Counted from the stretch's first letter, positions 34,368-43,597 are shown. The stretch: DNA of 64,000 nucleotides from an uncultured beta proteobacterium (GCA_903823025.1 CAIJRK010000073.1:50616-114615), one strand, 5' to 3'. Made by a program: numbers and translations. The notes: a model not told the origin generated them from the sequence alone.

Positions 34368-35510
34368 TCAGCTGAAAAAATTTTTCAGACGGTTGGTCCA
34401 GCTGTCGCCAGCGGGTGAATGCTTGCTACCGCCTTTTTTGAAAGACTCATCCAGATCACGCAGTAGTTTTCGCTGGTGCTCACTGAGCTTGACCGGGGTT
34501 TCCACGACGATGTGACAGTACAAGTCGCCCGGATAGCTGGCACGCACACCTTTGATGCCTTTGCCACGCAGTCGGAATTGTTTGCCGGTTTGCGTGCCTT
34601 CGGGGATATCAATGGCTGCTTTTCCAGCTAGCGTGGGCACATCAATTTCGCCACCCAAGGCTGCAGTGACGATGCTGATGGGCACGGAGCAATGGAGGTC
34701 ATCGCCATCGCGCTCGAAAATATCGTGCTTTTTAAGACGAATCTCGATGTACAGGTCACCAGCGGGGCCACCATTGGTGCCTGGTTCGCCGTTACCCGCA
34801 CTGCGAATACGCATCCCGGCGTCAATGCCGCCCGGAATTTTGACTTCTAGTGTTTTTTGCTTTTTGAGCTTGCCCTGGCCGTGGCAGGCGGTACAAGGCT
34901 CGGGAATCACCTTGCCTGTGCCTCGGCAAGTGGGACACGTTTGCTGCACGCTGAAAAAGCCTTGCCGCATTTGCACCGAGCCTGCACCCGCACAGGTGCC
35001 ACAGGTTTTGGCTTGCGTGCCAGCTTTGGCGCCGCTGCCGTGGCACACGTCACAGGCCTCCCAGCTTGGAATGCGAATCTGGGCTTCTTTGCCGCGTGCC
35101 GCTTCTTCCAGCGTCACTTCCATGGCGTAACTCAAGTCACTGCCACGGAACGCCTGGCGACCACTGCCGGGACGCCCGCGTTGTTGCTGGCCAAACATGT
35201 CACCAAAAATATCGCCAAAGGCCTCTGCAAATCCGCCATAACCCTCGGCGCCTGGTCCTGCGGGACCACGCATATTGGGGTCAACACCGGCATGGCCGTG
35301 CTGGTCGTAGGCCGCGCGTTTTTGCGGGTCCGACAGCATTTCATAGGCCTCCTTGGATTCCTTGAACTTCTCCTCGGTCGCCTTGGCATCACCTCCTTGA
35401 TTGCGGTCGGGGTGATATTTCATCGCGTGTTTGCGATACGCTTTTTTAATGTCCTCGTCCGAGGCGGTCTTGGCGACGCCCAGAACCTCGTAGTAATCTC
35501 TTTTAGCCAT
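34368..35510 (-). CDS. dnaJ: Hsp40 co-chaperone DnaJ
   Basis: Stimulates DnaK ATPase and delivers substrates. The 380 residues carry all parts: J domain with HPD in KYHPDRNQ (about residue 33), Gly/Phe-rich linker (about 75-130), four zinc-binding C-x2-C-x-G-x-G repeats ([32 protein letters not shown]), and the C-terminal beta-sandwich domains with [11 protein letters not shown]. It follows dnaK by 90 bp that contain a strong hairpin, so its expression may be lower than that of dnaK. AAAAGACATG gives only a weak ribosome-binding site. Confidence 0.97.
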   Translation of the reverse strand: MAKRDYYEVLGVAKTASDEDIKKAYRKHAMKYHPDRNQGGDAKATEEKFKESKEAYEMLSDPQKRAAYDQHGHAGVDPNMRGPAGPGAEGYGGFAEAFGDIFGDMFGQQQRGRPGSGRQAFRGSDLSYAMEVTLEEAARGKEAQIRIPSWEACDVCHGSGAKAGTQAKTCGTCAGAGSVQMRQGFFSVQQTCPTCRGTGKVIPEPCTACHGQGKLKKQKTLEVKIPGGIDAGMRIRSAGNGEPGTNGGPAGDLYIEIRLKKHDIFERDGDDLHCSVPISIVTAALGGEIDVPTLAGKAAIDIPEGTQTGKQFRLRGKGIKGVRASYPGDLYCHIVVETPVKLSEHQRKLLRDLDESFKKGGSKHSPAGDSWTNRLKNFFS

Positions 35511-35538
35511 GTCTTTTAATGTCCAGTTTCAACACAAA

Positions 35539-35573
35539 CGCCGCGTTGAACATTTTTGGTGTTCAACGCGGCG
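35539..35573 (-). terminator. Perfect 14-bp hairpin between dnaK and dnaJ
   Basis: CGCCGCGTTGAACA and TGTTCAACGCGGCG are perfect complements around a 7-nt loop. On the (-) transcript it lies 27 nt after the dnaK stop and is followed by TTTGTGTT rather than a clean U-run. It probably acts as a partial terminator or processing and stability element that sets the dnaK:dnaJ ratio. Confidence 0.7.
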
Positions 35574-35600
35574 CGTATTAGCAGGGTTTAGCGTGAATGG

Positions 35601-37550
35601 TTAACCCTTTTTGACTTCTTTCACCTCTGCATCGACGATGTTGTCGTCCGCGCCATGAGGTTCAGCGGCTTGTGGGCCTGCTGCACCCGTATCGCCACTT
35701 GCAGCGCCTTCAGCGGCTTGCTTGGCTTGCATATCGGCATACATTTTCTCGCCCATCTTCTGGCTGACGGTCATCAAGGCGGTGCTTTTTTCTTCAATGG
35801 CGGCCTTGTCGTCGCCTTTCAGGACATCTTCCAGTTCCTTGATCGCGAGTTCAATTTTTTCTTTTTCACCCGCATCGAGCTTGTCGCCGTATTCGGTCAG
35901 GCTCTTCTTCACGCTGTGAATGCTGGCGTCGGCTTGGTTCTTGACCTGCACCAACTCAACCTTTTTCTTGTCATCAGCGGCGTTGAGTTCAGCGTCTTTC
36001 ACCATTTGTTGAATCTCGGCTTCGGTCAAACCCGAGTTGGCTTTGATGGTGATCTTGTTTTCTTTGCCTGTGCCTTTGTCTTTGGCACCGACGTGCAAGA
36101 TGCCATTGGCATCAATGTCAAACGAGACTTCAATTTGCGGGGTGCCGCGCGAAGAGGGTGGAATACCTTCCAGATTGAACTCGCCCAGCATCTTGTTGCC
36201 GGAAGCAATTTCGCGTTCACCTTGAAACACCTTGATGGTCACAGCCGGTTGGTTGTCTTCGGCGGTCGAGAAAGTTTGTGCAAACTTGGTCGGAATGGTG
36301 GTGTTTTTGGTGATCATCTTGGTCATCACGCCGCCCATGGTTTCAATACCCAGGCTCAAAGGCGTCACGTCAAGCAGCAACACGTCTTTACGGTCACCGG
36401 ACAACACTTGGCCCTGAATGGCTGCGCCAACCGCGACGGCTTCGTCCGGGTTCACATCTTTGCGTGGCTCTTTGCCAAACAGTTCTTTGACCTTTTCCTG
36501 CACTTTAGGCATCCGCGACATGCCGCCGACCAGAATCACATCGTGAATTTCAGCCACGTTAACGCCTGCGTCCTTGATGGCAGTGCGGCAAGGCGCAATG
36601 GTGCGCTCAATCAAGTCTTCCACCAGCGATTCCAACTTGGCGCGGGTCAGTTTGATGCTCAGGTGTTTAGGTCCCGATGCGTCAGCTGTCACGTAAGGCA
36701 AATTGATGTCGGTTTGCGAACTGCTGGACAGCTCAATCTTGGCTTTTTCAGCAGCTTCTTTCAGGCGTTGCAGAGCCAGCACGTCTTTGCCCAGATCAAC
36801 GCCTTGTTCTTTCTTGAACTCACCAATGATGAAATCAATGATGCGCTGGTCAAAATCTTCGCCACCCAGGAAGGTGTCGCCGTTGGTGGAGAGCACTTCA
36901 AATTGCTTTTCGCCATCGACGTCAGCAATTTCGATGATGGAGACGTCAAACGTGCCGCCACCCAAGTCATAAACGGCAATCTTGCGGTCGCCCTTTTCGT
37001 TTTTGTCCAGACCGTAGGCCAAGGCCGCCGCGGTTGGCTCATTGATGATGCGCTTGACATTCAGACCCGCAATGCGGCCTGCGTCTTTGGTGGCTTGGCG
37101 TTGCGCGTCATTGAAATAGGCGGGCACCGTGATGACGGCATCGGTGACTTCTTCACCCAGATAGTCTTCGGCTGTTTTCTTCATCTTGCGCAGCACGTCG
37201 GCGCTAACTTGCTGAGGCGCCATCCGGTTACCACGCACTTCAACCCAAGCGTCGCCATTGTCGGCAGCAGCAATCTTGTAAGGCATCAGATCGAGATCTT
37301 TTTGCACTTCTTTTTCAGCGAACTTACGGCCAATCAGACGCTTCACGGCGTACAGCGTGTTGCGGGGATTGGTCACGGCCTGGCGTTTGGCCGAGGCACC
37401 GACCAGCACTTCACCGTCTTCCTGATACGCAATGATCGAAGGCGTGGTGCGTGCACCTTCCGCATTTTCGATAACCTTGGGCGTGTTGCCTTCCATGATG
37501 GCCACGCAACTGTTGGTCGTGCCCAGATCGATACCGATGATTCTTCCCAT
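35601..37550 (-). CDS. dnaK: Hsp70 chaperone DnaK
   Basis: ATP-driven chaperone for nascent and misfolded proteins. The 649 residues are full length: [36 protein letters not shown], the phosphate-2 region [18 protein letters not shown], the linker [14 protein letters not shown] with the preceding VLLL, and a substrate-binding domain ending in the conserved acidic EVKEVKKG tail. AAGGA is 8 nt upstream of the ATG. A sigma-32-like promoter lies about 90 nt upstream. Order grpE-dnaK-dnaJ is standard. Confidence 0.98.
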   Translation of the reverse strand: MGRIIGIDLGTTNSCVAIMEGNTPKVIENAEGARTTPSIIAYQEDGEVLVGASAKRQAVTNPRNTLYAVKRLIGRKFAEKEVQKDLDLMPYKIAAADNGDAWVEVRGNRMAPQQVSADVLRKMKKTAEDYLGEEVTDAVITVPAYFNDAQRQATKDAGRIAGLNVKRIINEPTAAALAYGLDKNEKGDRKIAVYDLGGGTFDVSIIEIADVDGEKQFEVLSTNGDTFLGGEDFDQRIIDFIIGEFKKEQGVDLGKDVLALQRLKEAAEKAKIELSSSSQTDINLPYVTADASGPKHLSIKLTRAKLESLVEDLIERTIAPCRTAIKDAGVNVAEIHDVILVGGMSRMPKVQEKVKELFGKEPRKDVNPDEAVAVGAAIQGQVLSGDRKDVLLLDVTPLSLGIETMGGVMTKMITKNTTIPTKFAQTFSTAEDNQPAVTIKVFQGEREIASGNKMLGEFNLEGIPPSSRGTPQIEVSFDIDANGILHVGAKDKGTGKENKITIKANSGLTEAEIQQMVKDAELNAADDKKKVELVQVKNQADASIHSVKKSLTEYGDKLDAGEKEKIELAIKELEDVLKGDDKAAIEEKSTALMTVSQKMGEKMYADMQAKQAAEGAASGDTGAAGPQAAEPHGADDNIVDAEVKEVKKG

Positions 37551-37639
37551 GATTTTTCCTTAAATAGTTGGCGCACAGAGCAGACCTGTCAGGCCATTTG
37601 CACGCTGTGCACGCATAGTTTTGTTGTTCAGATTTTGTA

Positions 37640-37667
37640 ACTTGCGGATTACTTGAAACTTTTCAAG
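37640..37667 (-). promoter_or_regulatory. Sigma-32-like heat-shock promoter for dnaK, within an inverted repeat
   Basis: On the (-) strand CTTGAAA (37667-37661), a perfect match to the sigma-32 -35 box, is followed after 13 nt by CCGCAAGT (37647-37640), two mismatches from CCCCATNT. The -35 box is one arm of CTTGAAA-AG-TTTCAAG (37652-37667). Predicted start is near 37634. Confidence 0.5.
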
Positions 37668-37680
37668 CACCGCGTATAAA

Positions 37681-38241
37681 TTATTTTGGCGCTGCAACCG
37701 TCACCAGTGCCGGACGCAAGACGCGGTCTGCAATGGAGTAGCCTTTTTGCAGCACGGTGACCACCATGTTGGCCTCTAGTTCAGAGGGCACCATGCTCAT
37801 GGCTTGGTGATAATGCGGGTCAAACTTATGGCCTGCCGGTGGGTCAATGGGCACCACTTTGTTGCGCTCCAAGGCGGCGAGTAACTGGCGCAGCGTGGCC
37901 TGCGCGCCTTCACGAATCTGTTCGGCGCTAGCGTCTTTAAGAATCAGTCCGGCTTCCAGGCTGTCGGCAACGGGCAGCAAACTTTCCGCAAAACTTTCCA
38001 CGGCAAATTTGCGCGCTTTGGAAATTTCTTCTTCGGCACGGCGCCGGGCGTTGTCAGCCTCGGCTTTGGCCCGTAAATATTGGTCGGCTAAATCGGCGCT
38101 TTTGGCTTGCAAATCGGCCAAATCGGCTTGTGCCCGCGCGAGTGCATCCACTTCATAGGGGGACTGCGCGGCGACCATATCTTCGGTACTTTGGAAACTG
38201 GTGGCGCTGGGATTATTAAGGGTGGGGTTATTTTCAGACAT
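37681..38241 (-). CDS. grpE: Nucleotide exchange factor GrpE
   Basis: Releases ADP from DnaK. The 186-residue frame begins at [10 protein letters not shown]; the open frame extends 12 codons further to a GTG, which is less likely. It has an acidic unstructured N-terminus, a long coiled coil (about residues 40-85, ending [14 protein letters not shown]), [19 protein letters not shown], the GrpE signature region in [20 protein letters not shown], and a C-terminal beta wing ending VTVAAPK. The stop is 130 bp from the dnaK start, so dnaK can also use its own promoter. Confidence 0.95.
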   Translation of the reverse strand: MSENNPTLNNPSATSFQSTEDMVAAQSPYEVDALARAQADLADLQAKSADLADQYLRAKAEADNARRRAEEEISKARKFAVESFAESLLPVADSLEAGLILKDASAEQIREGAQATLRQLLAALERNKVVPIDPPAGHKFDPHYHQAMSMVPSELEANMVVTVLQKGYSIADRVLRPALVTVAAPK

Positions 38242-38269
38242 GCGGTTTAAGTTAAATTTCAACGACGAT

Positions 38270-38311
38270 GCATTCACAAGTCAGGGCTGCCGCTGTGAAT
38301 GCAAGGGTGGG
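38270..38311 (-). promoter_or_regulatory. Putative heat-shock promoter and inverted repeat upstream of grpE
   Basis: CCCACCCTTGCA (38311-38300 on the minus strand) resembles the extended sigma-32 -35 region (CNCCCTTGAA), followed by CCCTGA as a weak -10. GCATTCAC (38270-38277) and GTGAATGC (38295-38302) form an 8-bp inverted repeat around the -10 region. It is not a CIRCE element. The match is moderate. Confidence 0.35.
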
Positions 38312-38354
38312 GTGAAGGCACCTCTTTGCAGTACCAGCTAGAAAGACGTGTCAG

Positions 38355-38714
38355 TTAGAGACTAACGTCTAGCAACTCAACGTCAAATTTCAGGGTTGCA
38401 TTGGGTGGGATAACGCCACCGGCGCCGCGTGCGCCATAGCCCAGAGCGGCCGGGATGATGAGCGTGCGTGCACCGCCTACCAACATGCCGGCGACGCCTT
38501 CGTCCCAACCCCGAATCACCATACCAGCGCCCAATGAAAAGACAAAAGGGTCGCCCCGGTCTTTGCTGGAGTCAAACTTGGCGCCTTGTGCGCCGTCTTT
38601 GTAGAGCCAGCCGGTGTAGTGAACGGTGACACTTTGGCCTTTAGTGGCCGCTGCACCCGTGCCGATGAGGGTGTCTTCGTATTGCAGGCCGGAGGGGGTT
38701 GTCGTCAGGGTCAT
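38355..38714 (-). CDS. FKBP-type peptidyl-prolyl cis-trans isomerase
   Basis: A compact single-domain FKBP of 119 residues with no signal peptide, so cytoplasmic. GQSVTVHYTGWLYKDG, KFDSSKDRGDPFVFSLG, VIRGWDEGVAGMLVGGARTL, IPAALGYGARG and IPPNATLKFDVELL are the classic substrate-pocket motifs. It catalyses Xaa-Pro isomerisation and lacks the insert-in-flap of SlyD-type proteins. It sits between the winged-helix regulator gene and grpE. A hairpin (38344-38370) spans its stop codon and may help terminate it. Confidence 0.93.
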   Translation of the reverse strand: MTLTTTPSGLQYEDTLIGTGAAATKGQSVTVHYTGWLYKDGAQGAKFDSSKDRGDPFVFSLGAGMVIRGWDEGVAGMLVGGARTLIIPAALGYGARGAGGVIPPNATLKFDVELLDVSL

Positions 38715-38734
38715 GGTGAAATCTTTCTGTGCTA

Positions 38735-39067
38735 TTAAATAAGTTGAGGGGGGTGCAAATCAATTTTTTTGGCTTGACTGGTTGCCCATTTGGTCGCGAA
38801 CGTGGGCAGGTCGCCCAGTCGTTTGAGTAAGTCTGTGCCCAAGGCGGTGAGCATATAGCCGTTCTTGCCATGGGTGACCAGATCAGCTGCCCGCAGTTCT
38901 TTCAAACGGATGTTCATGGTGTTGGGGGTAATGTGGCCCACACTGTCTTGTAACAGTCGAAACGTCTGGGCGTGACCATCTTTTAAAGCCCATAAAACGC
39001 GGATGGCGTAACGGGACTCCAGTAGTCCGAGTAGCTGCCCAATCGCGACATTCTCTTTGGAACGCAT
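38735..39067 (-). CDS. Winged-helix transcription regulator (HxlR-like)
   Basis: A 110-residue single-domain winged-helix protein. YAIRVLWALKDGHAQTFRLLQDSVGHITPNTMNIRLKEL covers the helix-turn-helix (about residues 20-58), and LVTHGKNGYMLTALGTDLL is the wing. The layout matches HxlR/PadR-like regulators, but the conserved N-terminal Cys of many HxlR proteins is absent. CAGGAG lies about 11 nt upstream of the ATG. The upstream region has a 9-bp inverted repeat around an AT-rich promoter-like core, suggesting autoregulation. The FKBP gene follows after 20 bp. Ligand and targets are unknown. Confidence 0.75.
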   Translation of the reverse strand: MRSKENVAIGQLLGLLESRYAIRVLWALKDGHAQTFRLLQDSVGHITPNTMNIRLKELRAADLVTHGKNGYMLTALGTDLLKRLGDLPTFATKWATSQAKKIDLHPPQLI

Positions 39068-39089
39068 TCAATGACTCTCCTGAAAGCAT

Positions 39090-39131
39090 GGGTTGCGCGC
39101 CGACTATTTTTTATATAATCCGGCGCAACCC
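39090..39131. promoter_or_regulatory. 9-bp inverted repeat flanking the regulator promoter core
   Basis: GGGTTGCGC (39090-39098) and GCGCAACCC (39123-39131) are perfect complements separated by a 24-bp AT-rich core containing TATATAAT. The repeat starts 23 bp upstream of the regulator's ATG. A dyad enclosing its own promoter is typical of autoregulated winged-helix genes. Confidence 0.55.
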
Positions 39132-39168
39132 GAAACTATAGCGCAAATTGGCATTTGCTCCTAGTTTC
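39132..39168 (-). terminator. Stem-loop downstream of metY
   Basis: GAAACTA (39132-39138) pairs with TAGTTTC (39162-39168), and inside it GCAAAT (39143-39148) pairs with ATTTGC (39153-39158) around a 4-nt loop. It lies 14 bp after the metY stop. It lacks a U-tract, so termination may be Rho-assisted. Confidence 0.45.
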
Positions 39169-39182
39169 ATAGCTGATTGTCA

Positions 39183-40460
39183 TTAAACGGCGGCCAGCGC
39201 CTGCGCCAGGTCTTCCAGTAAATCGTCAATGTGCTCAATGCCTACGGACAGGCGCACCATGTCGGGCTTTACCCCAGCTTTGGCCAGTTCCGCCGGGTTG
39301 AGTTGGCGGTGCGTCGTTGAGGCCGGGTGGCAGGCCAACGATTTAGCGTCACCAATATTGACCAGCCGCGTGAACAGTTTGAGCGCGTCCTGAAACCGGG
39401 CACCCGCCTCAAGACTGTCGCTGGCTTTGAGACCGAAGCTGATGATGCCCGAGGCGCGACCGCCCATGTACTTTTGAACCAGTCCGTGATCGGCATGGTC
39501 AGGCAGCCCGGCGTAGTTGACCCAGCCCACTTTGGCGTGTGATTGCAAATAACCGGCGATACGCAAGGCGTTCTCGCAAATGCGGTCCATGCGCAAAGCC
39601 AGCGTTTCAATGCCTTGCAAAATCTGGAAAGCGGCCAGGGCGCTCAAGGCCGCACCCATGTTGCGCAGCGGCACCACGCGGGCGCGGCCAATGTAGGCGG
39701 CTTCGCCCAGCGCTTCGGTGTAAACCACGCCGTGATAGCTCACATCGGGTTCATTGAGGCGCTTGAAGCGCTCTTTGTGTTCGGCCCAAGGAAACTTGCC
39801 GGAGTCCACAATAATGCCGCCAATCGTTGTGCCGTGGCCGCCCAAGTATTTGGTCAGCGAGTGAACGACGATGTCGGCACCGTGTTCAAACGGGCGGCAC
39901 AAATACGGGCTGGGCACGGTGTTGTCCACAATCAGCGGCACGCCGTGGGCGTGGGCAACAGCAGCCAGCGCGGCCAGATCAGTGACATTACCCAGCGGGT
40001 TGCCTACGGATTCGCAGAATATCGCCTTGGTACGCGCATCAATCAGCTGGGCGAATGAGGCCGGGTCGCGGTAGTCCGCAAAACGCACGTCGATGCCTAT
40101 TTGTGGGAAGGTGTGGGCAAACAGGTTGTAGGTGCCGCCGTACAGCGTGGACGCCGACACAATGTTGTCGCCCGCCTCTGCGATGGTTTGAATGGCATAG
40201 GTTGTCGCCGCCATGCCGGAGGCCACAGCCAGCGCGCCAATGCCGCCTTCCATGGCCGCGACACGCGCTTCCAGCACCGCGTTGGTGGGATTCATGATGC
40301 GGCTGTAGATGTTGCCCGCCACTTTCAGGTCGAACAAATCGGCGCCGTGCTGCGTGCTGTCAAACGCGAAGGCGACGGTTTGGTAAATCGGTACAGCCAC
40401 CGCTTTGGTGGTCGGGTCGGGGGTGTAGCCGCCATGTACGGCCAGGGTTTCAATTCTCAT
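39183..40460 (-). CDS. metY: O-acetylhomoserine aminocarboxypropyltransferase/sulfhydrylase
   Basis: PLP enzyme that makes homocysteine (or methionine) from O-acetylhomoserine and sulfide (or methanethiol). The 425 residues are full length for MetY. Motifs: MRIETLAVHGGYTPDPTTKA at the N-terminus, YSRIMNPTNAVLEARVAAM, FCESVGNPLGNVTDL, VDNTVPSPYLCRPFEHGADI and the PLP lysine in VHSLTKYLGGHGT (about residue 208). It starts 24 bp after serB on the same strand; no SAM-type riboswitch fits in that gap. Confidence 0.93.
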   Translation of the reverse strand: MRIETLAVHGGYTPDPTTKAVAVPIYQTVAFAFDSTQHGADLFDLKVAGNIYSRIMNPTNAVLEARVAAMEGGIGALAVASGMAATTYAIQTIAEAGDNIVSASTLYGGTYNLFAHTFPQIGIDVRFADYRDPASFAQLIDARTKAIFCESVGNPLGNVTDLAALAAVAHAHGVPLIVDNTVPSPYLCRPFEHGADIVVHSLTKYLGGHGTTIGGIIVDSGKFPWAEHKERFKRLNEPDVSYHGVVYTEALGEAAYIGRARVVPLRNMGAALSALAAFQILQGIETLALRMDRICENALRIAGYLQSHAKVGWVNYAGLPDHADHGLVQKYMGGRASGIISFGLKASDSLEAGARFQDALKLFTRLVNIGDAKSLACHPASTTHRQLNPAELAKAGVKPDMVRLSVGIEHIDDLLEDLAQALAAV

Positions 40461-40483
40461 AGGTCTTCTCTCCAGTAAAAAAG

Positions 40484-41212
40484 TTAATCTTGATGCACAG
40501 CTTCGAGCAACCGATCCAGTCCGCCGGTATTGATGGCAACCATGGCCTGCTCACGTACCTTCGGCTTGGCTTGGTAGGCGACCGACAAACCGGCGACGCC
40601 CATCATCAACAGGTCGTTGGAGCCGTCGCCCATGGCAATCGCTTGCTTGGGGCTAATGCCCAGTTCGTCGCAGGTTTTGATTAGCATATTGCGTTTTTCA
40701 GCGCCGTCGCAGATGTCGCCCCAAGCTTGATCCACCATGCGGCCCGTGAGCAAGCCGTTTTCGATCTCCAGCACGTTGGAGCGTGTGAAGTCAATGCCGA
40801 GACGATCCCGCACGCGGTCTGTGAAATAGGTGAAGCCGCCCGACACCAGTAGCACTTGAAGACCTGCTTTTTTGCACGCGGCCACAAGTTCTGCCGCGCC
40901 GGGGTTGAGTTGCAAGCGTTGCTGGTAAACAGCGTCCATGCTGGCCACGCTGACGCCTTTGAGCAAGGCCACGCGTTGGCGCAGGCTGTCTTTGAAGTCG
41001 GTGATTTCACCGCGCATGGTGGCCTCGGTGATGGCCGCGACTTCCGCTTTGCGACCGACCGCATCGGCGATTTCGTCCACGCTTTCGATGTTGATCAGGG
41101 TGGAATCCATGTCAAAGGCGATGAGTTTGAAGTCGCTCAGTTTCAAGGGCGGGGTGAAGTGCTGGATCACCAGACCGGGAGCGATTTCATGGGGACGTGT
41201 GTTTGTGTTCAT
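40484..41212 (-). CDS. serB: Phosphoserine phosphatase
   Basis: HAD-family phosphatase completing serine synthesis. The 242 residues contain the nucleophile motif FDMDSTLINIE (Asp near residue 34), motif II in LLVSGGF, the conserved Lys downstream, and motif III GDGSNDLLMM. It lacks the extra N-terminal ACT domain of the longest SerB forms. Serine is upstream of sulfur amino acid metabolism, and metY follows on the same transcript. The gene is divergent from the MOSC gene across about 150 bp, where no clear promoter boxes were recognised. Confidence 0.93.
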   Translation of the reverse strand: MNTNTRPHEIAPGLVIQHFTPPLKLSDFKLIAFDMDSTLINIESVDEIADAVGRKAEVAAITEATMRGEITDFKDSLRQRVALLKGVSVASMDAVYQQRLQLNPGAAELVAACKKAGLQVLLVSGGFTYFTDRVRDRLGIDFTRSNVLEIENGLLTGRMVDQAWGDICDGAEKRNMLIKTCDELGISPKQAIAMGDGSNDLLMMGVAGLSVAYQAKPKVREQAMVAINTGGLDRLLEAVHQD

Positions 41213-41362
41213 TTTTTGAGTCTGACTATTTTGTGTGACATTTTCATCAAGTAGTGGCGGACTGGTTCCAATCAGCGCCGTCGCCCTTGATTTTCGCCCT
41301 TCAATCGCCTGTACTTTAGAGCGTCAGAAAGTTAAGTGGAAAATAACAACTTTGATTGCAGC

Positions 41363-41941
41363 ATGACCCAACTTATCAGCATCCAAGTCGCCCAGGCGCG
41401 CCGCGTTCAAATTAACGGCCGCGCTATTTTGACGGCTATTCATAAATTGCCGGTGGCGGGCGAAGTTCCCGTTTTGCCCATGGGACTGGTCGGCGACGAG
41501 CAGGCTGATTTGTCGGTGCATGGCGGCTTGGACAAAGCCGTTTACGCTTATCCGTCAGCGCATTACCCGTTCTGGCGTGAGGCCCGCGCAGCAGCCGGGT
41601 TAACTGGGATTGATGACGCTTTGCCCTTCGGCTCATTGGGTGAAAACCTGACGCTGCAAGGCGTGCTGGAAACCGATGTGTGGGTGGGCGATGTGCTCAA
41701 GTTTGAGAATTGTGCGTTGCGCGTGACGCTGCCGCGTGAGCCTTGCTACAAGTTCAACGCGGCGATGGGCTACAACGGCGCGGTCAAGGCGATGGCGCAA
41801 AAAGGCTATTGCGGGTTTTATCTGGCGGTGGATCAGCCAGGGCGATTAAGTGCCGGGGAGTCATTTGTTTTGGTGCCTGGTCCCCGGCGCTTGCGTATGA
41901 CCGAGTCGTTCAACGCCAAGATGTTCAAACATCTGCGTTGA
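41363..41941 (+). CDS. MOSC domain protein (YiiM-like)
   Basis: A 192-residue MOSC protein. DLSVHGGLDKAVYAYPSAHYPFW (HGG near residue 51), SLGENLTLQGV and PREPCYKFNAAMGY with a conserved Cys mark a YiiM-type molybdenum-cofactor-binding fold; YiiM homologues reduce N-hydroxylated compounds. The open frame starts 9 codons upstream at a GTG, but MTQLISIQVAQARRV is the natural start. No strong ribosome-binding site is visible. Its 3' end overlaps the convergent acyltransferase gene by 17 bp. Confidence 0.85.
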   Translation: MTQLISIQVAQARRVQINGRAILTAIHKLPVAGEVPVLPMGLVGDEQADLSVHGGLDKAVYAYPSAHYPFWREARAAAGLTGIDDALPFGSLGENLTLQGVLETDVWVGDVLKFENCALRVTLPREPCYKFNAAMGYNGAVKAMAQKGYCGFYLAVDQPGRLSAGESFVLVPGPRRLRMTESFNAKMFKHLR

Positions 41942-42821
41942 GCGCCTCAATTTGCGCGTCTTTCTCCAGCCACATTTGATTAACAAATTTTTGATACGCC
42001 TCGCGTACTGCCGGGTCGCCCGCGTAATCGGCTTGCACCAGCTGTTGCGGCACGGGCAGCGGGCGCACCCGAACGATGATGCGCTGGACTCTGCCACTCA
42101 GAAATTGCCAAAAATCCGGGACGCCGTCCGGGTAAACAATCGTCACATCCAGAATGGCCTGAAACTTGTCGCCCATGGCATTCAGCGCCAGCGCCATGCC
42201 ACCCGCTTTGGGTTTGAGCAAATGTTTGTAGGGCGATTTTTGCCGCAGGTGCTTGGCTTGGGTAAAGCGCGTGCCTTCCAGAAAATTCATCACGCTGGTT
42301 GGAATCAGGGCAAATTTCTCACAGGCTTTGCGGGTGGTGGCTTGGTCTTTGCCGCGCATCTCGGGGTGTTTTTTCAAAAACGCTTCGCTGTGGCGGCGCA
42401 TGAACGGAAAATCCAGCGCCCACCAAGCCAGACCCATGATCGGCACCCAGATCAGCGACTGTTTGAGGAAAAACTTCAGCAAAGGAATGCGCCGGTTAAA
42501 TACGTGTTGTAGCACCAAAATATCCACCCACGACTGATGATTGCAGTTCACCAGATACCAACGGCGGGCAGACAAATTTTCAACCCCTTGCACATCCCAG
42601 GTGATGCGTTGCGTGAGCCGCATCCAGCCACTGTTGCCCGCAATCCAGGTTTCAGCGACGCGCAACAAAATCGGGTCGATTAACAAACGGATGGGTTTGA
42701 AAGGCATCAGCAATTTCAAAAGACTGAAAACCAGCAACACAGGCACCCAGAACAGCACATTGAGCACCATCAGCAAGCTGGCAATCAGGCCGATCAGCAG
42801 CGACGGTAAAAAGTTAAGCAT
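41925..42821 (-). CDS. Lysophospholipid acyltransferase family protein (YihG-like)
   Basis: PlsC-type inner-membrane acyltransferase of 298 residues, starting MLNFLPSLLIGLIASLLMVL with one or two N-terminal helices. The catalytic NHQSWVD (H-x4-D, about residue 93) and the acyl-acceptor motif FLEGTRF are present. Closest in style to E. coli YihG/YtfP-type proteins that remodel membrane phospholipids. The long open frame upstream of this start runs into the mgtC region and is not used. Convergent with MOSC; the mgtC-like gene lies 20 bp upstream on the same strand. Confidence 0.85.
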   Translation of the reverse strand: MLNFLPSLLIGLIASLLMVLNVLFWVPVLLVFSLLKLLMPFKPIRLLIDPILLRVAETWIAGNSGWMRLTQRITWDVQGVENLSARRWYLVNCNHQSWVDILVLQHVFNRRIPLLKFFLKQSLIWVPIMGLAWWALDFPFMRRHSEAFLKKHPEMRGKDQATTRKACEKFALIPTSVMNFLEGTRFTQAKHLRQKSPYKHLLKPKAGGMALALNAMGDKFQAILDVTIVYPDGVPDFWQFLSGRVQRIIVRVRPLPVPQQLVQADYAGDPAVREAYQKFVNQMWLEKDAQIEALNADV

Positions 42822-42841
42822 GGGCGTTGACCTGGCGCTGT

Positions 42842-43597
42842 TTAGTTGTTGGCATAAGCCACATGGAAACTGTTGATGCCATTGAGTTGAGCAATTTCCT
42901 GAGCGAGTTCTGACAGCGGTGTCATTTTGGAACGGTTGCGGGCGACGGCAATAAACCGCCATTCCTGGGTCGCCGCTTTGAGCGAAATGCTGAGGGAGTC
43001 GCCTGAAATGTCGTAGCCGCGGGCGTGGGCCATCTCACGCAACTTCAACTCGCTGGGCTGGTAGTGGGGCGTGAAGGTCAAAGTCACAGCGACGGCCTGC
43101 CGGGACGGTAACCAGTCTTGAAGTTTGGAAATCCAGGCCATACAAATGGCGCTCAACAGGGCCAGCAGGATAGCGGCTGGATAGAAACCGATACCCACCA
43201 AAATGCCGACTACAGACGAGGCCCACAGCGAGGCCGCTGTCGTGAGTCCGCTAATTTTGAACCCCTCGCGCATGATGAGACCGGCGCACAAAAAACCAAT
43301 GCCCGTCACGATGCCCTGGATCACCCGGGTTGGGTCAACGCCGGTGGCGATGGGGTGATTGCCGCCAAACCAGGCTGAGGAATAGCCGGTGATTACGGTC
43401 AACGCCGCCGAGGCCATGCAAACCAGACCGTAGGTGCGCATCCCCGCCGCACGGCCATGGTATGAGCGCTCGTAGCCCACCAGCATTCCGAGTAACAAAG
43501 ACCCGGCCAGGTTCAAAAAAACGATGAGATTGACCGTGACCAGTGGTCCCGACCAATAAGCTTGGAGTGATTCGATAGATAGCATGGGCGTGACCAT
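42842..43597 (-). CDS. MgtC/SapB family membrane protein
   Basis: A 251-residue protein with about five N-terminal helices including LAGSLLLGMLVGYERSYHGRAAGMRT, the MgtC signature, and GIVTGIGFLCAGLIMREG. The C-terminal soluble part (about residues 165-251) is ACT-like (LKLREMAHARGYDISGDS). MgtC-type proteins are linked to growth in low magnesium and to modulation of ATP synthase. The start could be 43597 (MVTPMLSIES) or four codons later; the longer frame is less likely. It is divergent from the gas-vesicle locus. Confidence 0.85.
   Translation of the reverse strand: MVTPMLSIESLQAYWSGPLVTVNLIVFLNLAGSLLLGMLVGYERSYHGRAAGMRTYGLVCMASAALTVITGYSSAWFGGNHPIATGVDPTRVIQGIVTGIGFLCAGLIMREGFKISGLTTAASLWASSVVGILVGIGFYPAAILLALLSAICMAWISKLQDWLPSRQAVAVTLTFTPHYQPSELKLREMAHARGYDISGDSLSISLKAATQEWRFIAVARNRSKMTPLSELAQEIAQLNGINSFHVAYANN

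Noticed and set aside
35655..37640. A 661-codon open frame on the (+) strand opposite dnaK
   Set aside because: It is the well-known antisense shadow of dnaK, a frequent source of false annotations. The (-) frame is a full-length, clearly conserved DnaK.
40461..40483. SAM riboswitch in front of metY
   Set aside because: Only about 23 bp separate serB and metY, too short for any known SAM riboswitch.
42822..42962. N-terminal extension of the acyltransferase gene (47 codons)
   Set aside because: It overlaps the mgtC-like gene and is not hydrophobic like the family N-terminus, which begins at MLNFLPSLL.
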